A stretch of DNA of 64,000 nt from Erwinia sp. S63 (GCF_016625195.1 NZ_JACVUP010000002.1:220711-284710); one strand, 5' to 3'; shown: positions 39,755 through 49,465, counted from the first letter of the stretch. Notes: generated by a model not told the origin, from the sequence alone. Made by a program: numbers and translations.

Positions 39755-39788
39755 TATAATAACGCACTTGTTTAGTTAGCTATCTAAC
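39755..39788 (+). promoter_or_regulatory. Promoter and operator of the MarR-efflux operon
   Basis: A consensus -10 TATAAT at 39755-39760 precedes the palindrome GTTAG-CTAT-CTAAC (39775-39788), which would cover the transcription start. That is a usual place for a MarR-family operator, so the operon probably represses itself until an effector binds. The -35 is weak. Confidence 0.6.
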
Positions 39789-39805
39789 CATTAGGCTACT
39801 ACGTT

Positions 39806-40237
39806 TTGAGTGATTATCCACAACCTTTTTCGCGTTTATTACATCTTACGGCACATGCATGGCGGCTGGCGGTCGATCGTCGCCTGAAAGAGAGTGGCTT
39901 AAGTATGAGTAGCTGGATGGCCATCGCGACAGTGGCAACAGCCACGGAGCCGCCGACGCAGAAAGCCCTGGCTCAGCTACTGGGGTTAGAGGAAGCGAGC
40001 GTGGTGCCACTGGTAGATCGTCTGGTGAAACAGCAATTGCTGGCGCGTGTTCAGCCGAAAGAGGATCGCCGCAAACGTCTGTTGGTGCTCACCGAGCAGG
40101 GCAGCGTGGCGTTTGCGGAAGTGAAAACACAGGCGGACGCTTTGCGTGCGCAGCTGCTGGCAGATATCGATCCCGAAGCGTTGGCGGTGACCGAGAAGGT
40201 GCTGCAACAATTGTTGGCGCGATTAGGAAGCATGTAA
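39806..40237 (+). CDS. MarR-family regulator of the efflux operon
   Basis: This 143-residue protein has the MarR winged helix (about residues 35-110; MSSWMAIATVA, TQKALAQLLGLEEASVVPLVDRLVKQQLLAR) and the DRRKRLLVLTEQG wing. The start is a TTG at 39806 behind TTAGGC; the next ATG in frame would remove the N-terminal helix. It precedes and probably represses the MFS-HlyD-NodT genes. Confidence 0.85.
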   Translation: MSDYPQPFSRLLHLTAHAWRLAVDRRLKESGLSMSSWMAIATVATATEPPTQKALAQLLGLEEASVVPLVDRLVKQQLLARVQPKEDRRKRLLVLTEQGSVAFAEVKTQADALRAQLLADIDPEALAVTEKVLQQLLARLGSM

Positions 40238-40239
40238 TC

Positions 40240-41919
40240 GTGGCAAAACGCAATCCCTATGCGCAACGTGAATGGCTGCCGCATGAAAAACCGATGCTGC
40301 CGGGTTCACCCTCCACTCCAATCCACTCGCCTTCGAAGCGTGTGGCGTTTGGCATTATCGGACTGCTGATCTCCATCACCGGTGCGCTGAGCAATGCGCT
40401 GGTCACCGCCAACCTGACCAATCTTCAGGGCACCTTTGGTGCTTACAGCAATGAGATCGCCTGGCTGCCTGCGGTCTATGTGATGGGCAATATCTCCATC
40501 AACCTGCTGCTGGTCAAATTCCGTCAGCAGTTTGGTCTGCGGTTGTTTACCGAAGCGTTCCTGGTGCTTTATGTCATCGTGGCGTTCTTCCATATCCTGG
40601 CCAACGATCTCAGCTCGGCCATTATTGTGCGTACTGCACACGGGATGGTCGGCGCGGCTCTCAGCTCGCTCGGCATCTATTACCAAATACAGGCCTGGCC
40701 GGCGAAACACCGACTCAAAGCACTGGTGATCGGTATTACCGCTTCGCAATTGGCGATTCCGCTGGCGCGTTTGTTCTCAACAGAATTGTTGCAGCTGGAA
40801 GAGTGGCGCGGCCTGTATTTGTTTGAGCTGGGGCTGGCGATGATCGCGCTCGGCTGTGTCTTAGTGGTGAAGTTGCCGCCGGGCGATCGCATCAAAGCCT
40901 TTGAAAAGATGGATTTTGTTACCTTTATCCTGCTGGCGCCGGGCATGGCACTGCTGTGCGGCGTACTGTCGCTGGGCCGCATCGAATGGTGGTTTACCAC
41001 GCCGTGGTTGGGCATTTCATTAGCCATCTCGTTGGTGCTGATTGTCGCGGCGGTGGTGGTAGAACATAACCGTGCCAATCCACTGATCAACACGCGATGG
41101 CTAAGCAACGGCATGATTGTACGACTGGGCATTGTGATGATCATGATGCGTATCGTGCTGGCCGAGCAGAACACCGGCGCGGTGGGCTTTCTGCAACAGC
41201 TTGGGCTGCTGAATGACCAGATGCGGGGATTGGCGTTTGCGATTATTGCCGGCGTCATTTTTGGCATGATCGCCAGTGCATTGACCATCAAACCAACGCA
41301 TCTTAGTTGGCCGATAGTCACCTCGCTGGTGGTGATGATCATCGCCTCGTACATGGACGCACAATCCAGCCCGCTAACGCGCGGCAACAATCTGTACGTA
41401 AGTCAATTTTTGCTCGGCTTCAGCAGCGCCTTTTTCCTTGCGCCCGCGATGCTGTTAGGGATTGGCGGAGTGGTGACGCAACCGAAAAATCTGGTGAGTT
41501 TTGTGGTGCTGTTTGGCATGAGCCAAAATCTGGGCGGGCTGATTGGATCGGCGATTCTCGGCACCTTTCAGACCTGGCGAGAGAAGTACCACTCCAGCCT
41601 GCTGGGCGACCAGCTGTCTCAGCTCGATCCCAATGTCACCGAACGCCTCAGTCAATACAGTTCACTGTTTAGCAGTCAGTTGCCTGATAACGTTCTGCTC
41701 AGTGCACAAAGCAGCAGTCAGCTGCAAGCGGTAGCTACGCTGCAGGCTAACGTGCTGGCCTATAACGATACGTATTTACTTACCGCCGCGATGGCGCTGG
41801 TCACCCTGATGTGGGTGCTGTGGCGACTGACGCGGCTGCGTTACATCAACTGGCGTCAGGCACGCCGTACTTTGACGGAACAGCGTCAGCAAGTTTCAAA
41901 CCCGACGGAGAATTCATGA
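40240..41919 (+). CDS. MFS drug exporter, DHA2/EmrB-like
   Basis: This 559-residue protein has about 14 hydrophobic segments. ITGALSNALVTANLTNLQG and LPAVYVMGNISINLLL are at the N-terminus and QFLLGFSSAFFLAPAMLLG is near residue 390. This is the EmrB-type layout of the inner-membrane pump in tripartite systems. It starts at a GTG 2 bp after the regulator stop and overlaps the HlyD gene by ATGA. Substrates are probably toxic aromatic or amphiphilic compounds. Confidence 0.85.
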   Translation: MAKRNPYAQREWLPHEKPMLPGSPSTPIHSPSKRVAFGIIGLLISITGALSNALVTANLTNLQGTFGAYSNEIAWLPAVYVMGNISINLLLVKFRQQFGLRLFTEAFLVLYVIVAFFHILANDLSSAIIVRTAHGMVGAALSSLGIYYQIQAWPAKHRLKALVIGITASQLAIPLARLFSTELLQLEEWRGLYLFELGLAMIALGCVLVVKLPPGDRIKAFEKMDFVTFILLAPGMALLCGVLSLGRIEWWFTTPWLGISLAISLVLIVAAVVVEHNRANPLINTRWLSNGMIVRLGIVMIMMRIVLAEQNTGAVGFLQQLGLLNDQMRGLAFAIIAGVIFGMIASALTIKPTHLSWPIVTSLVVMIIASYMDAQSSPLTRGNNLYVSQFLLGFSSAFFLAPAMLLGIGGVVTQPKNLVSFVVLFGMSQNLGGLIGSAILGTFQTWREKYHSSLLGDQLSQLDPNVTERLSQYSSLFSSQLPDNVLLSAQSSSQLQAVATLQANVLAYNDTYLLTAAMALVTLMWVLWRLTRLRYINWRQARRTLTEQRQQVSNPTENS

Positions 41920-43004
41920 GCCAACAGGACGATATTCAGGCTGCGGAACGCGAACGCGCCAACCGCCGACGCATTCTATCCATCGCTTTCGGCAGCGGCA
42001 TTGTGATTGTTGGTGTACTGGTGATTTTATACGCCTGGCAGCTGTGGCCGTTTACCAGCACCATTCAGTCTACGGAAAACGCCTACGTGCGCGGTCAGGT
42101 GACCTTTATCAGCCCGCAGGTCAGCGGCTATCTGACTGACGTCAACGTGGTGGATTTGCAGCCGGTCACCAAAGGGCAGTTGCTGATGACCATTGACGAT
42201 CGTATCTATCGCCAGCGTGTACATCAGGCGCAGGCGCAGCTGGATATGAAAATTGCCGCGCAAAATAATAACCAGCAGCAGCGCCGCAGCGCGGAGGCGA
42301 ATATTCTCAGTAATAAAGCCGCGCTGGAGAATGCCAAAGCGCAGGCGCTGAAAAGCAGCCTTGATCTCAAGCGTGTGGAAAACCTGGCAGCAGATGGATC
42401 GCTTTCCGTGCGCGAGCGTGATGCATCGCGCGCGGCCAATGCACAGGCTCAGGCGCAACTGCGTCAGGCCGATGCGCAGGTTGCGGTGTCGCAGCAGAGT
42501 TTACAAACGGTGATTGTAAATCGCGGTTCACTGGAAGGTGATGTCGCCAGCGCCAAAGCCGCACTGGAACTGGCCAATATCGATCTGGCCAACACGCGCA
42601 TCATCGCGCCGGATAGTGGACAGCTGGGGCAATTGTCGGTGCGTAAAGGCACCTATGTTACGGCGGGCACGCGACTGACTTCGGTGGTGCCGGATAACAA
42701 GTGGGTGATCGCCAATCTGAAAGAGACACAGCTGGCACGCGTGCGCCCAGGTTTGCCAGTGACCATTCGGGTTGATGCGCTGGACGGCAAGCGTTTTAAC
42801 GGTCGGGTGGAGTTTATCTCACCTGCTGCGGGCTCTGAATTCAGTGCCATTTCACCAGACAATGCCACCGGTAACTTTGTCAAAATCGCCCAGCGCATTC
42901 CGGTGCGTATCCGTATTCTTGATGACACCGAAGGATTGCGTCCCGGCATGTCGGTTGAAGTCAACATTGATACCGCAGCAGAGCCGCACAAGGATGCGCC
43001 ATGA
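41916..43004 (+). CDS. HlyD/EmrA-type membrane fusion protein
   Basis: This 362-residue protein has one N-terminal membrane helix (about residues 26-46). It then has the biotinyl-lipoyl half (VRGQVTFISPQVSGYLTDVNV), a long coiled coil (about 100-205) and the second half with RIIAPDSGQLGQLSVRKGTYV. It links the MFS pump to the outer-membrane factor. ATG 41916 overlaps the pump stop and follows GACGGAG. Confidence 0.9.
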   Translation: MSQQDDIQAAERERANRRRILSIAFGSGIVIVGVLVILYAWQLWPFTSTIQSTENAYVRGQVTFISPQVSGYLTDVNVVDLQPVTKGQLLMTIDDRIYRQRVHQAQAQLDMKIAAQNNNQQQRRSAEANILSNKAALENAKAQALKSSLDLKRVENLAADGSLSVRERDASRAANAQAQAQLRQADAQVAVSQQSLQTVIVNRGSLEGDVASAKAALELANIDLANTRIIAPDSGQLGQLSVRKGTYVTAGTRLTSVVPDNKWVIANLKETQLARVRPGLPVTIRVDALDGKRFNGRVEFISPAAGSEFSAISPDNATGNFVKIAQRIPVRIRILDDTEGLRPGMSVEVNIDTAAEPHKDAP

Positions 43005-44371
43005 AGCGGTTATTCCTTGCCTCATTGATGGCATTGATGGTCAGCGGTTGTGCGACAGAAGTGGAAAAGGCCCCAACCTCTTTACCGATCCCGGAAAGCT
43101 GGCGCCAGCAGGTAGGCCCTTCAGCGGCACCTGAAGCGCAGTGGTGGCAACGCTTTGGCGACGATAACCTTAATCGTTTAGTCAATCAGGCGTTGCAACA
43201 TAACAGCGATATCCTGATTGCCCGCTCACGGGTCGATCAGTACCGTGCGCAATTGCGTGCCGCGCAGGGCGACAATTTCCCCACGCTATCAGCGGGCGTG
43301 GCAGCCACCCATCAGCGCGCGTTGTCGGCTGTAACCGGGCAACCGTATGAAAACGCGGTATTCCAGGGGCTGTTACAGGCTAATTATGAAGTGGACCTCT
43401 GGGGCAGCCGCAGCAACAGCATTCGTGCCTCGCAAGCGTCACTGGATGCCCAGCGTGCCGCGGCTTCAGCCGCGGAATTGACCGTCGCCAGCTCGGTGGC
43501 CTCCGGCTACCTCAGCCTGTGCGCGCTCGACGAACAATTGCGCGTCACCGAAGCCACGCTGGCCACGCGTGAAAACTCGTTAAATCTGGCGCAGCGCCAG
43601 TTTGAAACCGGCTATACCTCACGACTGGAGTGGATGCAGGCGGCATCGGAATATCAGACCGCCAAAGCGCAGGTGCCGCAGTTGCAGCATCAGATCGAAC
43701 AACAAGAGAATGCACTCAGCGTGCTGGTGGGGATGAATCCGCGAGAGATTGCGCGTACTCGCAACTTTGACCACGTCAAACCGCAAACGCTGCCATCGCT
43801 GTTGCCGTCTCAGCTGCTTAACCGTCGTCCGGATATTGTGCAGGCACAGCGCCAGCTGATTGCAGCGGATGCTTCGCTGGCCTCGGCGCAGGCGGATCTA
43901 TTGCCATCGCTCAATCTGACGGCTACCGGCACGCTGCAAAGTTACCAGCTCCATCAGCTGCTGGATAATCCGTTCCGCCTGTGGAGTATTGGTGGCAGCA
44001 TTCTCGCACCACTGCTAAACCGCGAAGCGCTGACGGCGCAGGTGGATGTGGCGATGGCCGCCCGCAACCAGGCGCTTTATGGTTATGAAAAAGTAGTACG
44101 CAGTGCCTTTTCAGATGTGGATAACGCGCTGGATGCCATTCGTTGCAGCCAGGAACAGCTAGCGGAATTGCAGAAGCAGGAAGGGTATGTAACAGAAGCG
44201 TACCGCATTGCACGTAATCGCTATCAAAACGGCTATGCCTCGTATCTGGATGAACTGGACGCTCAGCGCACCTTGTTTAGCACTCAGCTCAATATCGTTT
44301 CAGTGAAAAACACTCTGCTGCTCGCACAAATCGATCTTTACCGATCGCTTGGCGGCGGCTGGCAGGGGTAA
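43001..44371 (+). CDS. NodT-type outer membrane efflux lipoprotein
   Basis: This 456-residue protein has a lipoprotein signal with lipobox VSGC (Cys18), then the two repeats of the TolC-like outer-membrane factor (YEVDLWGSRSN near residue 130, NRRPDIVQAQRQL near 275). It overlaps the HlyD gene by ATGA. It forms the outer channel of the efflux system. Confidence 0.9.
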   Translation: MKRLFLASLMALMVSGCATEVEKAPTSLPIPESWRQQVGPSAAPEAQWWQRFGDDNLNRLVNQALQHNSDILIARSRVDQYRAQLRAAQGDNFPTLSAGVAATHQRALSAVTGQPYENAVFQGLLQANYEVDLWGSRSNSIRASQASLDAQRAAASAAELTVASSVASGYLSLCALDEQLRVTEATLATRENSLNLAQRQFETGYTSRLEWMQAASEYQTAKAQVPQLQHQIEQQENALSVLVGMNPREIARTRNFDHVKPQTLPSLLPSQLLNRRPDIVQAQRQLIAADASLASAQADLLPSLNLTATGTLQSYQLHQLLDNPFRLWSIGGSILAPLLNREALTAQVDVAMAARNQALYGYEKVVRSAFSDVDNALDAIRCSQEQLAELQKQEGYVTEAYRIARNRYQNGYASYLDELDAQRTLFSTQLNIVSVKNTLLLAQIDLYRSLGGGWQG

Positions 44372-44604
44372 ACATCATGCTGCAAAGCGATTTTGCGGCA
44401 GATTTTTCGCTGTAAACCCGGCTAATTCTGCTTTTGCCATGATATGCGTCGGTTCTTAAGTCATTCGTGCTTTTTTTTACTTGTCTTTACATATAGTGGT
44501 ATTATTCGCGCGCTTTACAAAGTCTAAACGGATCAGTGCAAGTTAATCACGCACACGGTTGCCATCTGTGGCGATTGGCTACGACAGGGGAAACAAGGGA
44601 AATG

Positions 44605-44994
44605 ATGAATAAAAAAGCGGCGCTTGCCTTAATCGTAACAGCGGCATTAATGACCGGTTGCGCACCGCGTACCGCACCGATTCAGAACGTGAACCAGACC
44701 GTTGGGCAGAGCTACACGGATAGCCAAATGCAGCGTGCCATCATTGAAGCCGGTGCGGCCAGTCACTGGGTGATTTCTCCAGCAGGTCCAGGCTTGATGA
44801 ACGGTCAATTGTTCGAGCGCGGCCGTACGGCCGATATTCGCATCACTTACACCGCAAACAGCTACCGCATTGATTACGTGAGCAGCACTAATCTGAGAGC
44901 GGGGAGCGGTAAGATCCATCGTAACTACAACCGCTGGATTCAGAATTTAAACGAGGGTATCCAGACGCGTCTTGCGCTTCAGGCCGTAAAATAA
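44605..44994 (+). CDS. Conserved small lipoprotein
   Basis: This 129-residue protein has a signal peptide and lipobox MTGC. ATG 44605 is chosen for spacing to AAGGGA; 44602 is also possible. The mature part is an alpha/beta domain (QRAIIEAGAASHWVISPAGPGLMNGQL, ADIRITYTANSYRIDYVSS) ending in a helix. It stands alone between the efflux operon and the aryl polyene cluster. Function is unknown. Confidence 0.75.
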   Translation: MNKKAALALIVTAALMTGCAPRTAPIQNVNQTVGQSYTDSQMQRAIIEAGAASHWVISPAGPGLMNGQLFERGRTADIRITYTANSYRIDYVSSTNLRAGSGKIHRNYNRWIQNLNEGIQTRLALQAVK

Positions 44995-45057
44995 GCGCCA
45001 TGCATCATCGCTGAGATAATGTTTTAAAGAAAACGCTAACGCTGCCGAAAGAGAAAA

Positions 45058-45085
45058 CAGGCGGGCCACGTGCCCGCCTTGTTAA
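45058..45085 (+). terminator. Terminator upstream of the aryl polyene operon
   Basis: The stem GGCGGGC-CACGT-GCCCGCC (45060-45078) is followed by TTGTT. It ends the lipoprotein transcript, so the ape genes need their own promoter in 45086-45191. Confidence 0.8.
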
Positions 45086-45191
45086 TCGGTGACATCCGCA
45101 CGAGACGGATGACGGACTCGAACGCAAGCAGGGAAGGGATGCCGCACAGCGAAAATCTGACCATCCCTGAGGCTGAAGAAAGAATACAGGT

Positions 45192-45923
45192 ATGAAACTC
45201 GCTTACACCCTGGTTGACTGGCATGCGATTGCACCGGGTCACAGTACCGCCGATGAGTGGCAGAGCTGGGCCGGGCAGCCATCTGCGCTGGATGTCACCT
45301 TACCGATCGCCAAACCCCAATTTTTGCCGATGATGACCGCGCGTCGCCTGAGTGCGGGCAGCCGTGCGGCTGTGGAGTGCGGACTGGCGCTTCTCGCGCG
45401 TCAATCAGTGGGTGCCATTGTGTTTACCAGCCGCCACGGTGAGCTGGAACGTAATCTGCGCATACTGACGGCGCTAAAAGATCAGCAGGCGCTGTCGCCG
45501 ACCGATTTCGCCATGTCGGTGCATAACTCTGCAGTGGGCAGCTTAACCATAGCGTCGAAACAACCGCTGGTCTCTTCATCGATTTCAGCGGGCATGGACA
45601 GTTTTCAACAGGGGTTACTTGAAGTCACGGCTTTGCATCAGGCGGGTTATGCGCAGGTGCTGCTGGTGGATTTCGATGGCGTCGTACCCGCCTTTTATCA
45701 GACCTGGCTGCCTGAAATTGACCGTTTCAACGCCCCTTACGCAGTGGCACTGGTGCTGCAATCCGGCGATGCGTGGCGCTGTACAGCAGAATCTGCACGA
45801 TCCGAGCCCGAAGCCTTACCGCAAAGTCTGCAATTCCTGCAGGCGATGTTGCGTGATGATGCGAAAATAACAATTGCCGGTGAACGTCACCTGTGGCACT
45901 GGGAACGTCATGATGGCGAATAA
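45192..45923 (+). CDS. apeC: Aryl polyene ketosynthase chain-length factor
   Basis: This 243-residue protein is a short ketosynthase-like fold (ketoacyl-synt_2 type). It has no catalytic cysteine at the expected place (SVHNSAVGSLTIAS) and no downstream histidines. In known aryl polyene clusters this protein pairs with the ApeO ketosynthase as its chain-length partner. It is the first gene of a run of 16 overlapping genes. No regulator or SAM-methyltransferase gene precedes it. Confidence 0.8.
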   Translation: MKLAYTLVDWHAIAPGHSTADEWQSWAGQPSALDVTLPIAKPQFLPMMTARRLSAGSRAAVECGLALLARQSVGAIVFTSRHGELERNLRILTALKDQQALSPTDFAMSVHNSAVGSLTIASKQPLVSSSISAGMDSFQQGLLEVTALHQAGYAQVLLVDFDGVVPAFYQTWLPEIDRFNAPYAVALVLQSGDAWRCTAESARSEPEALPQSLQFLQAMLRDDAKITIAGERHLWHWERHDGE

Positions 45924-46713
45924 TTCGCGTGCCCAGCGCTGGCGTGCTGGCTGCAACTTTTACTGGCGGTTGGTGATGACCGCGGTGAGTTTTACGTTGT
46001 TCAGCGTGGGCGGTCTGCTGCTGTCTGTGACCTGGTTTAACCTGCTACTGCTGATTCAGCGCGATGGCCTGCGTCGTCGTCAGATTGCACGCAGCAGCAT
46101 TGCGTGGAGCTTCCGCTGTTTCCTGCGCTTCTGTCGCTTTGTCGGTGTCTACGATTATCAGATCATTGGTGCCGAGTTACTGCGCCAGGATCGCGGCTGC
46201 CTGATTGTCGCCAATCATCCTTCATTAATTGATTACGTGATGATTGCTTCGGTACTGCCGGAAATGGATTGTCTGGTGAAGGCCGAACTGCAGCACAACA
46301 TTTTTTTTAATGGCGTGATCAAATCTGCCGATTATCTGATTAACAGCGAAGCCGATACCTTGCTGCCGGATAGCCAGCAACGTTTAGCACGCGGCGATAC
46401 CATCCTGATTTTTCCTGAAGGAACGCGCACCCGTTACGGTGAACCGCTGAAACTGCAGCGCGGAGCCGCCAATATTGCGGTGCGTGCCGGATGCGATCTG
46501 CGCGTGGTACACATTAGCTGCACCCAGCGTATGCTCGATAAGCAAAGTCGCTGGTATCAGATTCCGCTGGTTAAACCAATTTTTACTGTACGCGTACAAT
46601 CGCGTATTGATAGCCAGGCCTTCAGTGAAGCCGATGAGGATGTGCAGCCGCTCGCTGCGCGTCGACTGACGCGTCACCTGCAACAGGCACTGGTCCCTGA
46701 AGAGACAAAGTAA
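45913..46713 (+). CDS. apeD: Aryl polyene cluster acyltransferase (PlsC-like)
   Basis: This 266-residue protein has an N-terminal membrane segment. The acyltransferase motifs are NHPSLIDY (HX4D, about residue 99) and FPEGTRTR (about 168). It overlaps apeC by 11 bases. It may transfer the finished acyl chain or a fatty acid to the lipid carrier at the inner membrane. ATG 45913 is preferred to 45910. Confidence 0.8.
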   Translation: MANNSRAQRWRAGCNFYWRLVMTAVSFTLFSVGGLLLSVTWFNLLLLIQRDGLRRRQIARSSIAWSFRCFLRFCRFVGVYDYQIIGAELLRQDRGCLIVANHPSLIDYVMIASVLPEMDCLVKAELQHNIFFNGVIKSADYLINSEADTLLPDSQQRLARGDTILIFPEGTRTRYGEPLKLQRGAANIAVRAGCDLRVVHISCTQRMLDKQSRWYQIPLVKPIFTVRVQSRIDSQAFSEADEDVQPLAARRLTRHLQQALVPEETK

Positions 46714-46716
46714 GTT

Positions 46717-46974
46717 ATGCAAGCACTGATTGACGACATCAAACTGATGATTATCGACACGCTGAATCTGGAAGATATCAGCCCGGACGATATAGAAACC
46801 GACGCACCTTTGTTTGGTGAAGGGCTGGGGCTCGATTCTATCGATGCTCTGGAACTGGGACTGGCGGTGAAAAATCGCTTCGGCGTACAGCTTTCCGCAG
46901 AAAGCGAAACCTTACGCGCGCACTTTTTTTCCGTGGCCACGCTGGCCGCGTTTGTTGAACAACAGCAAGCCTGA
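46717..46974 (+). CDS. apeE: Aryl polyene acyl carrier protein 1
   Basis: This 85-residue acyl carrier protein has the phosphopantetheine site Ser41 in GLDSIDAL. It carries the growing aryl polyene chain between the cluster enzymes. It is the first of two adjacent carriers, as in other ape clusters, where one serves starter/elongation and the other has a distinct role. Confidence 0.85.
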   Translation: MQALIDDIKLMIIDTLNLEDISPDDIETDAPLFGEGLGLDSIDALELGLAVKNRFGVQLSAESETLRAHFFSVATLAAFVEQQQA

Positions 46975-46985
46975 GAACAGTCAAG

Positions 46986-47240
46986 ATGATGAATAAAGAC
47001 GAAATTTACCAGGAAGTGGCCTCGCTGCTCACCTCGCTGTTTGAAATTGATGCCGATGATATCCGCCCGGATGCCCGCCTGTATGAAGACCTCGAACTCG
47101 ACAGCATCGATGCGGTCGACATGGTGGTGCACCTGCAAAAACGTACCGGCCGTAAAATCAAACCCGAAGCCTTCCGTGCCGTACGCACCGTGCAGGATGT
47201 GGTGGACGCTGTCGATCAACTGATGCGCGACGAAGCCTGA
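46986..47240 (+). CDS. apeF: Aryl polyene acyl carrier protein 2
   Basis: This 84-residue acyl carrier protein has Ser40 in ELDSIDAVD. It differs enough from the first carrier (for instance in the VHLQKRTGRKIKPEAF helix) to imply a separate partner set. ATG codons at 46986 and 46989 are both possible. Confidence 0.85.
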   Translation: MMNKDEIYQEVASLLTSLFEIDADDIRPDARLYEDLELDSIDAVDMVVHLQKRTGRKIKPEAFRAVRTVQDVVDAVDQLMRDEA

Positions 47241-47248
47241 TTTCCGGC

Positions 47249-47809
47249 ATGACAGCATTTCTGCGCCTGTTAAATGGTCTGGCCCTGCTGGCCTGGCCGT
47301 TTCTGGTGTGGCTTGCCGTCACCCATCCGCAATGGCGCGGCGTGATTGCTGTGTTAGCCCTGCTGTTTGGCTGGCGCATCTGGCAGTTACGTCATGCGCA
47401 GGGCGCGATGGGGCGGGTGATGCTGTCGCTGGCGCTGGTGGGGACCTTACTGTGCCTCGCCAGCATGCTGTTGCGCAGTCAGCATTTGTTACTGTGGTAT
47501 CCGGTAGTCGTGAATGGGCTGATGTTGCTGCTGTTTGGCACATCTTTGTGGAGCCCGATGCCGCTGGTCGAGCGTTTAGCGCGGCTGCGTGAACCGGATT
47601 TGCCCGCGCGGGCCGTGCGCTATACGCGCCGCGTGACACAGGTATGGTGTGGGTTTTTCATTATTAATGGCAGCGTGGCGTTGGTCACTTGTCTGCTCAA
47701 TGATCTCTCGCTGTGGACACTCTGGAATGGGTGCATCAGCTATCTGCTGATGGGCACGCTGATGGGCGGCGAATGGTTGCTGCGTCAGCGTATGAGGAAC
47801 AAGGCATGA
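47249..47809 (+). CDS. apeG: Aryl polyene cluster membrane protein (COG4648 type)
   Basis: This 186-residue protein has about five hydrophobic segments and WCGFFIINGSVALVTCL near the end, the pattern of the COG4648 membrane proteins found in this position in ape clusters. It ends in ATGA shared with the AMP-ligase gene. Its job is not known; it may anchor the assembly at the inner membrane. Confidence 0.75.
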   Translation: MTAFLRLLNGLALLAWPFLVWLAVTHPQWRGVIAVLALLFGWRIWQLRHAQGAMGRVMLSLALVGTLLCLASMLLRSQHLLLWYPVVVNGLMLLLFGTSLWSPMPLVERLARLREPDLPARAVRYTRRVTQVWCGFFIINGSVALVTCLLNDLSLWTLWNGCISYLLMGTLMGGEWLLRQRMRNKA

Positions 47810-49131
47810 AGGTGGTGAGTATCCGCGACTGGCTGGCTGCGCCGGATCGTGTGGTGGCCTGGCAAGGGCAGCAACAGCATTGGTTATCGGAGATGCGTCA
47901 GCAGGTGCTGGCGTTAATGGAAACATTGCAACGGCTGCCGGGCCAGCACTGGGCGTTGTGCTTCGATAACAGTTATCACTTCACGGCGGCGCTGCTGGCG
48001 CTATGGCACGCCGGTAAAACGCCGGTGATCCCCGGACATTGTCGCGCCGCGCAGCTGGAAGAGATGGCCGATCAGCTGGATGGTGTGATTAGTGATATGC
48101 CACTGGCGGTCTCTCTGCCGCAGTTGCGCTGGGATGGCGCTCTGGCATTGGGCGAACTGCCTGCCATCGCCGAAGATGCCGCGCTGGTGTTGTTCACCTC
48201 TGGTTCCACCGGCACGCCGCGTCGCGTGGTGAAATCACTGCGTGCACTCGATCTTGAAGCGCAGTGGCTGGCGGAGTTATGGGCCGATCGTCTGCAGCAG
48301 TGCTACGTGATTGCGTCAGTGAGCCATCAACATCTGTATGGCCTGACGTTTCGCATTGTGTTGCCGATGGCGCTGAGCTTGCCACTTGCCGCCCAGCAAA
48401 TTTTTTATGGTGAGCAGTTGGCCGATCAGCGTCGCGATCGTCGCTATGCCTTTATCAGTAGCCCGGCCTTTTTACGTCGCCTGGATCCTGCCCTGGATGC
48501 ACCGTCATGTGCGCTGATTGTTTCGGCTGGCGGGGCATTGCCTTGGGCTGATGCACAGCACGCTCAGCACGCCTTTGAGTGTGCGGTGGATGAGATTTAT
48601 GGCAGCACCGAAACCGGCGTGATTGGCTGGCGCTGTGCGCAGGCGGAAAACGCCCCATGGCACTGTTTCCCACCCGTTAAGCTGGTACAGCAGGAAGCCG
48701 GCTGGCGGGTGTTTTCAGCGCTGCTGGATACCCCTGAAGGTTGGCCGCTCGACGATCGGATTGTACAACAGCCCTCCGGCACGTTTCAGCTGGCGGGCCG
48801 TCAGGACCGGGTGGTGAAGATTGAAGATAAGCGCGTCTCACTGAGCGAGATTGAACGGCGTCTGCTAACCTTGCCCGGCGTAGAAGACGCAGCCGCTCTG
48901 GCGATTCAGCGTCATGGCCGTCAGGCGATTGGCGTGGTGCTGGCCTTGCCGGACACGCTGGATGCGGCAACGCTGACCCAACGTAAGAAACAATGGAAAA
49001 TCGCGCTGCAACCCTGGCTGGAGCCGGTTGCCATGCCGCGCTACTGGCGCGTGGTCAACGCGATTCCGGTTACGGCGCAAAGCAAACGCGCCTGGCCCCA
49101 AATTGAGGAACTGTTTGATGTTGCCGGTTGA
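47806..49131 (+). CDS. apeH: Aryl polyene AMP-ligase for the aromatic starter
   Basis: This 441-residue adenylate-forming enzyme has the AMP-binding loop LVLFTSGSTGTPRR (about residues 129-142), DEIYGSTETG (about 263) and the C-terminal DRVVKIEDKRVSLSEIERRL. In studied clusters it activates 4-hydroxybenzoate and loads it on the carrier protein. ATG 47806 overlaps the previous stop; longer upstream frames are rejected. Confidence 0.85.
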   Translation: MKVVSIRDWLAAPDRVVAWQGQQQHWLSEMRQQVLALMETLQRLPGQHWALCFDNSYHFTAALLALWHAGKTPVIPGHCRAAQLEEMADQLDGVISDMPLAVSLPQLRWDGALALGELPAIAEDAALVLFTSGSTGTPRRVVKSLRALDLEAQWLAELWADRLQQCYVIASVSHQHLYGLTFRIVLPMALSLPLAAQQIFYGEQLADQRRDRRYAFISSPAFLRRLDPALDAPSCALIVSAGGALPWADAQHAQHAFECAVDEIYGSTETGVIGWRCAQAENAPWHCFPPVKLVQQEAGWRVFSALLDTPEGWPLDDRIVQQPSGTFQLAGRQDRVVKIEDKRVSLSEIERRLLTLPGVEDAAALAIQRHGRQAIGVVLALPDTLDAATLTQRKKQWKIALQPWLEPVAMPRYWRVVNAIPVTAQSKRAWPQIEELFDVAG

Positions 49132-49465
49132 ACTCAACGCCCAGCAGCAGGGCACGACGCTGACGTTGCGCCTGCACGCTGCCGCGGATCTGTTTTGGTT
49201 CCGCGGCCATTTCCCGACCTTACCGATTCTACCCGGCGTGGCGCAGCTTGACTGGGCATTGCACTACGGTCTGTCACGTCTGGCGATCGGTAAACACTTT
49301 CGTTCTATCGAGAACATCAAATTTCAGCAACCGGTGCCACCAGATGCGGAGCTGGAGTTGCAGCTGAACTGGCAGGAAGAAAAATCACTGCTGAGCTTCA
49401 GCTACAGCCTGATGCGCGCGGACAGCGCTGAGATTGCCAGCAGCGGGAAGATTCGCCTGTGCTGA
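49118..49465 (+). CDS. apeI: Aryl polyene dehydratase subunit (hotdog)
   Basis: This 115-residue hotdog protein has the FabA/FabZ-like GHFPTLPILPGVAQLDWAL motif (about residues 28-45) with the catalytic His. It should dehydrate 3-hydroxyacyl intermediates together with the ApeP partner. ATG 49118 overlaps the ligase by 14 bp; earlier in-frame starts lie well inside that gene. Confidence 0.8.
   Translation: MLPVELNAQQQGTTLTLRLHAAADLFWFRGHFPTLPILPGVAQLDWALHYGLSRLAIGKHFRSIENIKFQQPVPPDAELELQLNWQEEKSLLSFSYSLMRADSAEIASSGKIRLC

Larger units (their letters stand above)
39320..39805. other. Regulatory intergenic region between ariR-like and marR-like genes
   Basis: No protein gene is seen in 486 bp between divergent genes. 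It holds two minus-strand terminators (39374-39403 and 39426-39472), a minus-strand promoter candidate (39528-39555), three ACTTrTACAA repeats and the marR-like promoter with a GTTAG-N4-CTAAC palindrome. Confidence 0.7.
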